DNA of 50,256 bases, taken from contig NZ_JAFCLN010000029.1 in assembly GCF_018129385.1 (NCBI RefSeq), positions 1 through 50,256 on the forward strand, written 5' to 3'. This DNA comes from Bradyrhizobium lablabi. GTDB lineage: Bacteria > Pseudomonadota > Alphaproteobacteria > Rhizobiales > Xanthobacteraceae. The notes beneath the pieces were generated by a model. That model ran no database searches, was not told where the DNA came from, and worked only from the letters and a program-made list of their open reading frames with translations. Positions 24,162 to 31,841 of the stretch are shown piece by piece. The position numbers and the translations under genes are program-made. Positions within the stretch are counted from its first letter, which is position 1. Each line of letters begins with the position of its first letter.

Positions 24162-26915
24162 TCAGACCAGCATCTCCGTGTGGAAAGCCGCATTGGCGAC
24201 CAGCGACTGAAGTACGACATTGCTGCCCGGCCCGCCGTCCAGCACATCGGTGCCACCGCCACCGATCAGGACATCGTCGCCGAGCCCGCCGAGCAGCGTG
24301 TCGTTGCCTGCGCCACCGATCAGCACATCGTCGCCGGCACCCCCGTCGAAGACGAGACGCGCCCCGCCGAGGTTGATGCCGTTGGCCAGGATCACGTCGT
24401 CACCGCCGAGGCCGTTGATAGTGATCGTGTCGTTGAAGTCGAAATTCTGGATCACGACCTGGCTTGCGAGCCCGTCGACCACCAACGCGCCGTTGCTGTC
24501 GAGCGAAAGCGAGATGACATCGTCACCGCCGGTGCCGTCGATCACGATCTTGTCGGCCGCGCCATCCCCGCCCGGGGTGCCGGGAGTGCCGGCCAGATCG
24601 ATATTGACCTGCGTCACGTCGGTGCCGGTCATGTCGCCGACATTGATGGTGTCGGCGCCGCCGCGGGCGGTGAACGTGATGGTTTCGACGCCGTCCGTGT
24701 CCATCGTAACCGCAGCGACATCCCGCGTGAATTCGGCACGACCGCCGTTGGCGAAGATATTGATCGTCTCGGCGATGTTGGCACCGTTGAACAGCATCGT
24801 GTCGCTTCCGGCCTGACCTTCGACAATGTCGTTGTCATCGCCGGGATTCCACACGAAGGTGTCGTTGCCGGCGCCCATCAGCGCGACGTCATTGCCGTCG
24901 CCGCCGATGACGAGGTCGTCGCCCTTGCTGCCGATCAGCAGGTCGTTGCCGAGCCCGCCATTGATCGTGAGCTTCAGCGTACCGGCGGCAAGCCCGCTCG
25001 CATCGATCTTGTCGTCGCCGCCCTGGCCGTTGAGCGTGAGCTGGTCGGTCGCATCCATGCCCGTCAGCTTCGTGGTCGCGTGCAGGCCGAACACCGTCAC
25101 GCCGCTCGCATTGCCGGAGACGCCGAACGTGTCGGCCCCCTGGGTGGCGTTGACCGTGACGGAATCGACTTCACCGTCGCGCGTGCCGGTCTGGCTGCGC
25201 AGGTCGATATTCACTTGCGTGACATCCGTCCCGCTCAGATCGCCCACCGTGATCCGGTCGGCGCCGCCGAGCGCACGGAAATCGATCTGCTCGACGCCGT
25301 GAAGATCCATCGTCACGGCTGCGACGTCACGCGTGAACAGGACGTGGTTGCCGTTGGCAAAAATGTCGATGTTCTCGGCGATATTGGCGCCGAGGAACAG
25401 CATCTTGTCGGTGCCGGTATCGCCTTCGATCGTGTCGCTGCCGTCGCCGGGATTCCACTGGAACGTGTCGTTGCCGGCTCCGAGCTGTGCAATGTCGTTG
25501 CCGCGGCCGCCGGTCACGACATCGTTGCCGTCGCCGCCGAGCAGCGTATCGTCGCCCTGGCTGCCGGTGATCGTGTCGTTCCCGGCGCCGCCGTCGATGG
25601 TCAGCTTGACGATCCCCGCGGGAAGCCCGGCCGCGTTGATCGTGTCGTTACCGCCGAGCGCGTTCACGACAAGCGCATCATTCGCGCCTTCGGCGTTGGT
25701 GATGGTGACGGCGGCCGGCAATCCCGTGACGGAAACCGAGGTCCCCGAGCCGGTCACCTGTATGGTGTCGGCCGAATTCCGGCCCTGGACTGTGACCTTG
25801 TCCGACGCAGCGTCGCCACCGCCGGTCGACGCGCCTAGATTGACGTTGACCTGAGTGACGCCGGTGCCGCTGAGATCGTTGACGACGATGTTGTCATTGC
25901 CGCCGAGCGCGGCGATGTTGATGGTCTCCATGCTCTTCAGGTCCATCGTGATGGCCCCGATATCGCGGGTCAGGCGCACGCGGTCGCCGTTTGCCGCGAT
26001 ATCGAAATTCTCGCCGATGTTGCTGCCATTGAAGAGCAGCGTGTCGTTGCCGGCCTGGCCCTCGACCGTGTCGCTGCCGTCGCCCGGGTCCCACTGAAAG
26101 GTGTCGTTGCCGGCTCCCAGCAGGGCGGTGTCGTTGCCCTGATTGCCGTCGATGAAATCGTTGCCGGTGCCGCCGAGCAAGGTATCGGCGCCGTTGCCGC
26201 CGAGGATGGTGTCGTTGCCGGCGCCGCCGTCGATCGTCAGTTTGATCAGCGCGGCGAGATTGCCGGTCGCGGAAATCCTGTCGTCGCCGCCACCGGCGTT
26301 GACCACGAGATTTTCGGTGGTGCCGATGTCGAGGCTGATCGGCGCAGGGTCGATCCGGTCGAAGCGCACGCGGGTGCCATTGGCCGTGATCGCAAAGGTT
26401 TCATTGCCATTGCCGCCGTTGACCTCAGCGGTGTCGGTGCCGTCGCCGCCCTCCATCAGATCGGTGCCGTCGCCGGCATTCCAGATCATGCGGTCGTTGC
26501 CGGATTCGCCGAACATCTGGTCGTCGCCGGCACCGCCGGTCAGCGTGTCATTGTCGGCGCCGCCGAACAGAAAATCGTTGCCGCCCTTGCCAAACAGCGT
26601 GTCGTTGCCGGCCTGTCCGAACAGCATGTCACCGCCCGACCCGCCAGTCAGCCTGTCATTGCCGGCGCCGCCGAACAGGTTCGCCGGAGGCATCGCACCG
26701 TGGCTCTCGTCGATGGTGATGATGTCGTCGCCGTTCTGGCCGAAGGCCTGGATCAGTTTGGTATTGGCAACCGTCGCGGTGCCGCCGACGATTTTAACCG
26801 CGCCGCCATTGACCAGGATCGTTCCGGCTGCGTTGCGGGAAAGGGCGATGTTGTTGGTCAGGGCGTCGCCGAAGACAGTCAGGGTCCCCGCCGAAAAAGT
26901 CGCTGTAACAGCCAT
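24162..26915 (-). CDS. RTX-like calcium-binding repeat protein with tandem ~200-residue modules
   Basis: A 917-residue acidic, Gly/Asp/Asn-rich protein without a signal peptide. Nonapeptide repeats of the GGxGxDxL(x) type are clustered near residues 85-155 and recur later (GGAGNDTILGGNGADTLLGG, GGDGNDVVTGGRGND, GGAGNDTLLGGLGDDVLIGG), which bind calcium and fold as a beta roll outside the cell. Between them are repeated blocks beginning NDTF(Q/V)WxPGD, with ANGxxxxFTRD-type and GGAD-type segments and SGT(D/G)VTQVN(I/V)(D/N)L, at three positions about 202-212 residues apart plus a shorter first copy. Such proteins are usually exported by type I secretion, but no transporter genes are adjacent. 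The ATG at 26915 is used since GGGAGAA is about 8 bases before it. Function could be adhesion, biofilm or an S-layer-like role. Confidence 0.9.
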   Translation of the reverse strand: MAVTATFSAGTLTVFGDALTNNIALSRNAAGTILVNGGAVKIVGGTATVANTKLIQAFGQNGDDIITIDESHGAMPPANLFGGAGNDRLTGGSGGDMLFGQAGNDTLFGKGGNDFLFGGADNDTLTGGAGDDQMFGESGNDRMIWNAGDGTDLMEGGDGTDTAEVNGGNGNETFAITANGTRVRFDRIDPAPISLDIGTTENLVVNAGGGDDRISATGNLAALIKLTIDGGAGNDTILGGNGADTLLGGTGNDFIDGNQGNDTALLGAGNDTFQWDPGDGSDTVEGQAGNDTLLFNGSNIGENFDIAANGDRVRLTRDIGAITMDLKSMETINIAALGGNDNIVVNDLSGTGVTQVNVNLGASTGGGDAASDKVTVQGRNSADTIQVTGSGTSVSVTGLPAAVTITNAEGANDALVVNALGGNDTINAAGLPAGIVKLTIDGGAGNDTITGSQGDDTLLGGDGNDVVTGGRGNDIAQLGAGNDTFQWNPGDGSDTIEGDTGTDKMLFLGANIAENIDIFANGNHVLFTRDVAAVTMDLHGVEQIDFRALGGADRITVGDLSGTDVTQVNIDLRSQTGTRDGEVDSVTVNATQGADTFGVSGNASGVTVFGLHATTKLTGMDATDQLTLNGQGGDDKIDASGLAAGTLKLTINGGLGNDLLIGSKGDDLVIGGDGNDVALMGAGNDTFVWNPGDDNDIVEGQAGSDTMLFNGANIAETINIFANGGRAEFTRDVAAVTMDTDGVETITFTARGGADTINVGDMTGTDVTQVNIDLAGTPGTPGGDGAADKIVIDGTGGDDVISLSLDSNGALVVDGLASQVVIQNFDFNDTITINGLGGDDVILANGINLGGARLVFDGGAGDDVLIGGAGNDTLLGGLGDDVLIGGGGTDVLDGGPGSNVVLQSLVANAAFHTEMLV

Positions 26916-26921
26916 GTGCAT

Positions 26922-27215
26922 TTCTCCCGGGCGTTTCCTCGGAATTGACCCGGCAGCGCGTCGCTACCCGTTCGCGATCGTGCCGGTATCCGTTCCGAAC
27001 AGCGACATCGAGACTCGTGGTTCGAAATGGACACCGGCGAAGCTAGATTGGGAGGCCTGTTTCGGCTTTTCGGATTCCTTGAGAAGAGCTTGTGTTTTCG
27101 TCGAGGAGAGCTTGGTTTTGCGACGAACTCACGAAGTTTCAAACTTCGTAACATCCCCGAGATGACTGCAAGTCAGCACCAGCCCATTGAGCCATGGCTC
27201 AAAAATGCGAATGCA
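26922..27215. other. Gap between rsmD and the RTX-like gene holding two perfect palindromes
   Basis: No gene is seen. The gap contains ACGAAGTTTCAAACTTCGT (27131-27149, 9-base arms) and TTGAGCCATGGCTCAA (27187-27202, 8-base arms without loop, next to an A-run). Either could be a regulator site for the RTX-like gene or the end of rsmD transcription. Confidence 0.5.
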
Positions 27216-27776
27216 CTAGGCCGCGCCAAACCGCAAGAACACGAACTCCGTGTCGTCGTACGCGCGCCGCTCCAGCTCCTCGAATCCTTCCGGCACCGCA
27301 AACCCCGCTGCCTTCGCCTCCTCCACCACCACCAGCGCGCCCGGCGTCAGCCAGCCGCCGTCGCGCAGCGCGGCGAGCGCTTTCTCCGCAAGTCCCTTGC
27401 CATAGGGTGGATCGAGAAAGGCCAGCGAAAATGGCTCGACCGGATGCGCAGGCCCCGGATTGGTCGCATCGCGGCGATAGACTTTTGTCACGCCGCCGAG
27501 CCCCAGCGACTCGACATTGTTGCGCAACAACGCCCGCGCCTCCGCGCCGTTATCGACGAACAGCACGAACTTCGCCCCGCGCGAGATCGCTTCGATGCCG
27601 AGCGCGCCGGTACCGGCGAACAGGTCGAGCACCCGCGCATCCGAAATCGGATCGCCATACGCATGCATCAAAATGTTGAACACGGACTCGCGCAGGCGAT
27701 CCGCCGTCGGCCTGATCTCCTGCGTAGCTGGAGACGCGATGTTGCGGCCCCTCAATCGCCCCCCGACGACGCGCAT
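27216..27776 (-). CDS. rsmD: 16S rRNA (guanine(966)-N(2))-methyltransferase RsmD
   Basis: A 186-residue Rossmann-fold methyltransferase that methylates G966 of 16S rRNA with S-adenosylmethionine. The cofactor motif DLFAGTGALG is at 51-60 and the catalytic DPPYGKG starts at 122, the N6/N2-type (N/D)PP(Y/F) motif; the N-terminus MRVVGGRLRG and RPTADRLRESVFNIL are diagnostic of RsmD. It is read in the same direction as the RluB-type gene upstream, with a palindromic repeat in between, and together with tadA forms a group of RNA-modification genes that is common in alphaproteobacteria. Confidence 0.95.
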   Translation of the reverse strand: MRVVGGRLRGRNIASPATQEIRPTADRLRESVFNILMHAYGDPISDARVLDLFAGTGALGIEAISRGAKFVLFVDNGAEARALLRNNVESLGLGGVTKVYRRDATNPGPAHPVEPFSLAFLDPPYGKGLAEKALAALRDGGWLTPGALVVVEEAKAAGFAVPEGFEELERRAYDDTEFVFLRFGAA

Positions 27777-27786
27777 TAGAAGTTTC

Positions 27787-27875
27787 CGTCATGGCCGGGC
27801 TTGTCCCGGCCATCCACGTCTTGCTTGCTTGCTGCGCCAAAAGACGTGGATGCCCGGGACGGGCCCGGGCATGAC
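27787..27875. repeat. Palindromic repeat between rsmD and the RluB-type gene
   Basis: CGTCATGGCCGGGCTTGTCCCGGCCAT at one side and GGATGCCCGGGACGGGCCCGGGCATGAC at the other, with CACGTCTTG / AAGACGTGG in the middle, form a nested inverted repeat related to the family D element. Confidence 0.65.
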
Positions 27876-27916
27876 ATCGTATTTGGAGCAAGCAGTGTCT
27901 CCACAACCATCAGCGT

Positions 27917-30013
27917 CTACTCATCCCGCGGCTTGAGATCGCGCTTGCCGTGATAGCCGCGCTTGACGCGGCGCGGCGGGCCGTAAGCAGCGTTCTCTTC
28001 CTCGTTGCGGATACGCGCTTCCTCGCTGCCGGTACGCTGCACCAGCACGCGGCGGCCCTTGCCGTCGGAGACGATCGCATTCTTGCCGGACGCCTTGTAC
28101 GGTTTCTTGGCCCGTGGCGCCTCGTCCTCATCCGCCTCGCTCTGCTCCGGCCGGGCAAAATCGGCGCCCGCCAGCTTTGCGACCTTCTCGCCGAGTTGCT
28201 CGCGCAGCACGCGTGTCTTGACCTCCTCGACCTTGCCCTCTTCCAGTTCGCCCAACTGGAACGGCCCGTAGGAAATCCGGATCAGCCGGTTCACCTCGAG
28301 GCCGAGATGCGCCATCACGTTGCGCACCTCGCGGTTCTTGCCCTCGCGGATCGCGAACACCAGCCAGACATTGGCGCCCTGGTCGCGCTCCAGTGTCGCA
28401 TCGATCGAGCCGTATTTCACGCCGTCGACCTCGACGCCCTTCTTCAGCTCATCGAGCTGCGCCTGCGTCACCTCGCCATGGGCGCGCACGCGGTAGCGCC
28501 GCAGCCAGCCGGTGTCGGGCAGTTCCAGAATGCGCGCCAGACCGCCGTCATTGGTGAGCAGCAGCAGCCCTTCGGTGTTGAAATCGAGCCGGCCGACCGA
28601 GATGAGCCGCGGCAGGCCTTCCGGCAGATTGTCGAATACCGTCGGCCGCCCCTCGGGATCGTCATGCGTCGTCATCAGCCCGCGCGGCTTGTGATACATC
28701 CACAGCCGCGTGCGCTCGCGCGGCGGCAACGGCTTGCCATCGACCGCGACCACGTCGTTGGCAGTGATATCGAGCGCGGGCGAATTGATGAGCCGGCCGT
28801 TCACGGTGACGCGGCCCTGCGTCACCATCTCTTCCGCGTCGCGCCGCGAGGCCAGCCCCGCCCGGGCCAGCACCTTGGCAATGCGCTCACCCGCCTTCTT
28901 CGGCTTTTCTTCCACTTCCCTGCGCGACGAACGCCGGTCGTCGTCGCGGTTGCGCTCGCGATAGGCGCCGCGGCCGCCGAAGGCCGGCCGCTTTGCAAAG
29001 ATCTTGCTGTCATCCTCGTTGTCGCGGCGGGGCCGATCCGCGAAACGGTCGCGCCGGTCGCTGCGCGGATGCTCCTGCCAATCGGTGCGGCCTTCCGGCC
29101 GTTCGCGGCGCGGGCGGTCCTCGCGGTCGTCGCGACGTTGCCGCGGACGATCGAATTTCGGACGATCTTCACGATCGCGGTCGAAACGGGGACGGTCCGG
29201 CCGATCACCACGCGGACGATCCCCGCGATCTCTGCGGTCGCTCTCGCGATCCGCATTCGGCCGCTCGCGGGACGACCGGTCGCCCTGCACGCGATCCTCG
29301 CGGGAACGCGAAAAGCGCGGACGCTCGCCGTCGCCGCGATCATCGCGCGAACGGTTGAACCGCGGCTTGTCGAAACTTCGCGCCGGACGCTCGTCGCGGT
29401 CACCGCCCTCGCGCTTCTGCCACGGCTTGGATTCACCGTGCGGCGGACGGTCGCCAAAATCCTTGCGCGGGCCGCGGTCGCCGCCGAACTTCCGCGGCGG
29501 CCGATCACCATCGCGCGACGATCGCTCGCCACGCGGCGTGTAGGGCCGCTTCTCGCCGTCGCGATCCCGCGAAGCGTAAGGCTTCCTGTCGCCGAACTTG
29601 CGATCCCCGAAACGCCCGGCGGGACGCGCGTCATCGCGATCGCGGAATCGGCCTTCACCACGCGGCGCGCGATCCTCGCGATCGAAACGCGGGCGGTCCC
29701 CGCGCGGCTTGAAATCGCGCTTCTCGCCGCGGCCACGGTCGTCGCGGTCGAACCGCGGCGTGCGAGGACGGTCGCCGTAATCGCGGCGCGGCGCATCGCT
29801 ATCCTCACGGCGGCGCGGCGGGCGGCCTTCGCGGTCGCCGAACGAACGCTTGTCGCCCTCACCCTTGCCAAAGCCGCGCTTGGCGAACTTCTTCTCCGGT
29901 CCCCGCGCCGCGCCGGAACGGCCCTTGCCGCCGGGCTTGCCACCGGGTCTGCCCCCACCCGGCCGGTCGCGCCGGCCTCGGGAATCGTTGTTTTTATCGG
30001 TGTCGCGGGGCAT
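27917..30013 (-). CDS. RluB-type rRNA pseudouridine synthase with long Arg/Asp/Gly-rich N-terminal extension
   Basis: A 698-residue protein. From about residue 376 it is a normal RsuA/RluB-family enzyme: an S4 RNA-binding domain (RIAKVLARAGLASRRDAEEM), then the catalytic domain with the active-site Asp in GRLDFNTEGLLLLTNDG (about 476) and GKNREVRNVMAHLGLEVNRL. It would make a pseudouridine in 23S rRNA. The first 375 residues are almost only Arg, Asp, Gly, Lys, Pro, Ser and Glu (DRPRFDRDREDR-like runs), certainly disordered and probably RNA-binding. A short basic tail follows the catalytic domain. The ATG at 30013 is chosen; GTG at 30025 is an alternative. The composition leaves the opposite strand open for more than 700 codons, which is an artefact. 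Confidence 0.93.
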   Translation of the reverse strand: MPRDTDKNNDSRGRRDRPGGGRPGGKPGGKGRSGAARGPEKKFAKRGFGKGEGDKRSFGDREGRPPRRREDSDAPRRDYGDRPRTPRFDRDDRGRGEKRDFKPRGDRPRFDREDRAPRGEGRFRDRDDARPAGRFGDRKFGDRKPYASRDRDGEKRPYTPRGERSSRDGDRPPRKFGGDRGPRKDFGDRPPHGESKPWQKREGGDRDERPARSFDKPRFNRSRDDRGDGERPRFSRSREDRVQGDRSSRERPNADRESDRRDRGDRPRGDRPDRPRFDRDREDRPKFDRPRQRRDDREDRPRRERPEGRTDWQEHPRSDRRDRFADRPRRDNEDDSKIFAKRPAFGGRGAYRERNRDDDRRSSRREVEEKPKKAGERIAKVLARAGLASRRDAEEMVTQGRVTVNGRLINSPALDITANDVVAVDGKPLPPRERTRLWMYHKPRGLMTTHDDPEGRPTVFDNLPEGLPRLISVGRLDFNTEGLLLLTNDGGLARILELPDTGWLRRYRVRAHGEVTQAQLDELKKGVEVDGVKYGSIDATLERDQGANVWLVFAIREGKNREVRNVMAHLGLEVNRLIRISYGPFQLGELEEGKVEEVKTRVLREQLGEKVAKLAGADFARPEQSEADEDEAPRAKKPYKASGKNAIVSDGKGRRVLVQRTGSEEARIRNEEENAAYGPPRRVKRGYHGKRDLKPRDE

Positions 30014-30074
30014 GAAAGGTCTCACTCGCAGCTAAAATCAAAAGGGCATGCGCGCCCGCCTCGCAGGCCGCATT

Positions 30075-30108
30075 CTCACGCAAAACCGGTATCCACTTTT
30101 GCTGAAGG
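30075..30108. repeat. Partial palindromic repeat (family F fragment)
   Basis: CTCACGCAAAACCGGTATCCACTTTTGCTGAA matches the right part of the element at 16704-16808 (ACGCGAACCGGTATCCACTTCGCTTGAA). It sits in the divergent region between the RluB-type gene and tadA. Confidence 0.55.
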
Positions 30109-30145
30109 CGCAGCTAGTAGCAGGTTTCTTGTGGGGATACGAGGC

Positions 30146-30592
30146 ATGACTGCCCCTACTTTCATGGATTTGGCGCTGAAAGCGGCCGAAAATGCCGGAA
30201 ATGCCGGCGAAGTTCCGATCGGCTGCGTGATTGTGCGGGGGTTTGAGGTGATCGCGTCAGCCGCCAACCGCACCCTGACCGACCGCGACCCGACCGCCCA
30301 CGCTGAAATCCTGGCGATCCGGCAGGCTGCGGAAGCCATCGGCACCGAGCGCCTCGTCGATTGCGACCTCTACGTCACACTCGAGCCCTGCACCATGTGC
30401 GCCGGCGCGATCTCGCTCGCCCGCATCCGCCGCCTCTATTACGGCGCGGTGGACCCCAAGGGCGGCGCGGTCGATTCCGGCGTCCGCTTCTTCGCCTCCC
30501 CGACGTGCCACCACGCGCCGGAGGTCTATCCATCCGTCGGCGAGACCGAAGCGGCGACGCTGCTGCGGGATTTTTTCAAGGTGCGGCGGTAA
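30146..30592 (+). CDS. tadA: tRNA adenosine(34) deaminase TadA
   Basis: A 148-residue zinc deaminase that converts adenosine 34 to inosine in tRNA-Arg(ACG), an essential step for decoding. The zinc and proton-shuttle motifs are HAE at 52-54 and PCTMC at 81-85. EVPIGCVIV and YYGAVDPKGGAVDSG are typical. The ATG at 30146 has GAGG just upstream; a downstream ATG at 30164 is possible. The same frame is open for a long way upstream, but that is the antisense of the RluB-type gene. The gene is divergent from that gene. Confidence 0.94.
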   Translation: MTAPTFMDLALKAAENAGNAGEVPIGCVIVRGFEVIASAANRTLTDRDPTAHAEILAIRQAAEAIGTERLVDCDLYVTLEPCTMCAGAISLARIRRLYYGAVDPKGGAVDSGVRFFASPTCHHAPEVYPSVGETEAATLLRDFFKVRR

Positions 30593-30604
30593 CAGCTCCC
30601 TCCC

Positions 30605-30689
30605 CGTCATTGCGAGCGCAGCGAAGCAATCCAGCTTTGCCGCAACAAGAAAGCTGGATTGCTTCGTCGCTGCGCTCCTCGCAATGACG
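30605..30689. repeat. Palindromic repeat (CGTCATTGCGAGCGCAGCGAAGCAATCCA type, family C)
   Basis: Terminal CGTCATTGCGAG and CTCGCAATGACG with inner AAGCAATCCAGCTTT / AAAGCTGGATTGCTT arms form a long nearly perfect inverted repeat between the convergent tadA and dehalogenase genes. A second copy is at 34183-34263. Confidence 0.75.
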
Positions 30690-30696
30690 GTTGTGG

Positions 30697-31602
30697 CTAT
30701 GGCGCCGTGAAAAACTCTCGCAGCAATTTCCCCGTCGCTTGCGGATTTTCCTCCGGCAGAAAATGCCCGGAATCCACTGGCGCGCCCTGCACGTTGGTCG
30801 CCCATTTCTTCCAGGTATCCAGCGGCGTCGCCGCGGCGCTCGCAATGCCGGCATCGCCCCACAGCGCCAGCATCGGGACCGTGATCTTCTTGCCCGCTTC
30901 AAAGTCCGCCTTGTCGATCTCGTAATCGGCATAGGCGCCGGCGCGATAGTCCTCGCACATCGCATGCACGCGGGAGGGATCGCGGAATGGCGCCAGATAA
31001 TGCTCCAGCGCGCGCGGATCGATCTCGTCGAGCGTCTTCGACTTGGTCTGGCTCGCCATCTTCTTCTTCAGAAAGAAATCGGGAGCGCCCAGGATCAGCG
31101 TTTCCGGAAACGGCGCCGGCTGCGCCAGGAACGCCCAGTGATAGATTTTCAGCGCATAGAGCCGGTTCATGCGCTCCCAGTAATCATAGGTCGGCAGGAT
31201 ATCGAGCACCGCCAGCTTCGACAGCCGCCCGGGATGATCGAGCGCGAGGCGATACGATACCCGCCCGCCGCGGTCGTGACCGGCAAGCGCGAAGTGAACG
31301 TGGCCGAGTTGCTCCATCGCCTCGATCATCGCCTTCGCCATCGCGCGCTTGGTGTAGGGCGTATGGTTCTCGTCGCTGTCGGGCATATCGGACCAGCCAT
31401 AGCCCGGCAGGTCGGCGATGATCAGCGTGAACCTGTCGTCCAGCATCTTCGTCACCGGATGCCACATCACATGGGTCGAGGAAAAGCCGTGCAGCAAGAG
31501 CAGCGGCGGGCCCTTGCCGCCGACGCGCGCAAAGATGCGGCCCGATGAGGTGTTGATCCATTCGGAGGCGTAGCCGGGAAACAGGTCGGCGAGATCGGGC
31601 AT
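30697..31602 (-). CDS. Fluoroacetate/haloacetate dehalogenase-like alpha/beta hydrolase
   Basis: A 301-residue cytoplasmic hydrolase. It appears nearly colinear with Rhodopseudomonas palustris fluoroacetate dehalogenase RPA1163 as I remember it, with the same numbering: nucleophile Asp110 in GHDRGGR, carboxylate-binding Arg111 and Arg114, acid Asp134, base His280 (SGHFLPEE), and the fluoride pocket His155, Trp156 (YHWAFLAQP) and Tyr219 (CEDYRAG); Phe40 of HGF is also kept. So hydrolytic removal of halide from haloacetates, possibly fluoride, is likely. Trp185 of RPA1163, linked to the dynamics of that enzyme, is Gln here, and HGFPQT reads HGFSST, so substrate range may differ. It stands alone, convergent with tadA; no transporter or regulator is beside it. 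Confidence 0.88.
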   Translation of the reverse strand: MPDLADLFPGYASEWINTSSGRIFARVGGKGPPLLLLHGFSSTHVMWHPVTKMLDDRFTLIIADLPGYGWSDMPDSDENHTPYTKRAMAKAMIEAMEQLGHVHFALAGHDRGGRVSYRLALDHPGRLSKLAVLDILPTYDYWERMNRLYALKIYHWAFLAQPAPFPETLILGAPDFFLKKKMASQTKSKTLDEIDPRALEHYLAPFRDPSRVHAMCEDYRAGAYADYEIDKADFEAGKKITVPMLALWGDAGIASAAATPLDTWKKWATNVQGAPVDSGHFLPEENPQATGKLLREFFTAP

Positions 31603-31627
31603 GTCACACTCTCACGTCATCACGAGC

Positions 31628-31726
31628 CGTCATCACCCGCGAAGGCGGGTGATCCAGTAAACACCAGCTTCGCGGGTAACAACAACCGGCACGGCGTACT
31701 GGATGCCCGCCTGCGCGGGCATGACG
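31628..31726. repeat. Palindromic repeat (family D)
   Basis: CGTCATCACCCGCGAAGGCGGGTGATCCAG at one end and CTGGATGCCCGCCTGCGCGGGCATGACG at the other, with GTACGCC-like inner arms. Same family as 4472-4577. It occupies the divergent promoter region of the dehalogenase and acyl-CoA dehydrogenase genes. Confidence 0.7.
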
Positions 31727-31841
31727 ACCATGTGTTGGCGTCGCCATCGCGCTTCAAACTTTGTTCGGGTTGCCGCTGCCTTGCCTCAGGTTTATGCCAT
31801 CCGCCAAGTTCCGCCATCAAGCAAGAACAGAGGAAAACGCC

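Noticed and set aside
24180..25838. Plus-strand frame opposite the RTX-like gene
   Set aside because: Its apparent repeats only mirror the RTX repeats; no independent domain or start signal.
27950..30145. Reading frame of over 700 codons on the plus strand, opposite the RluB-type gene and running into tadA
   Set aside because: It is the antisense of Arg/Asp/Gly-rich codons, has no domain or ribosome site, and only its last 148 codons (tadA) resemble a protein.
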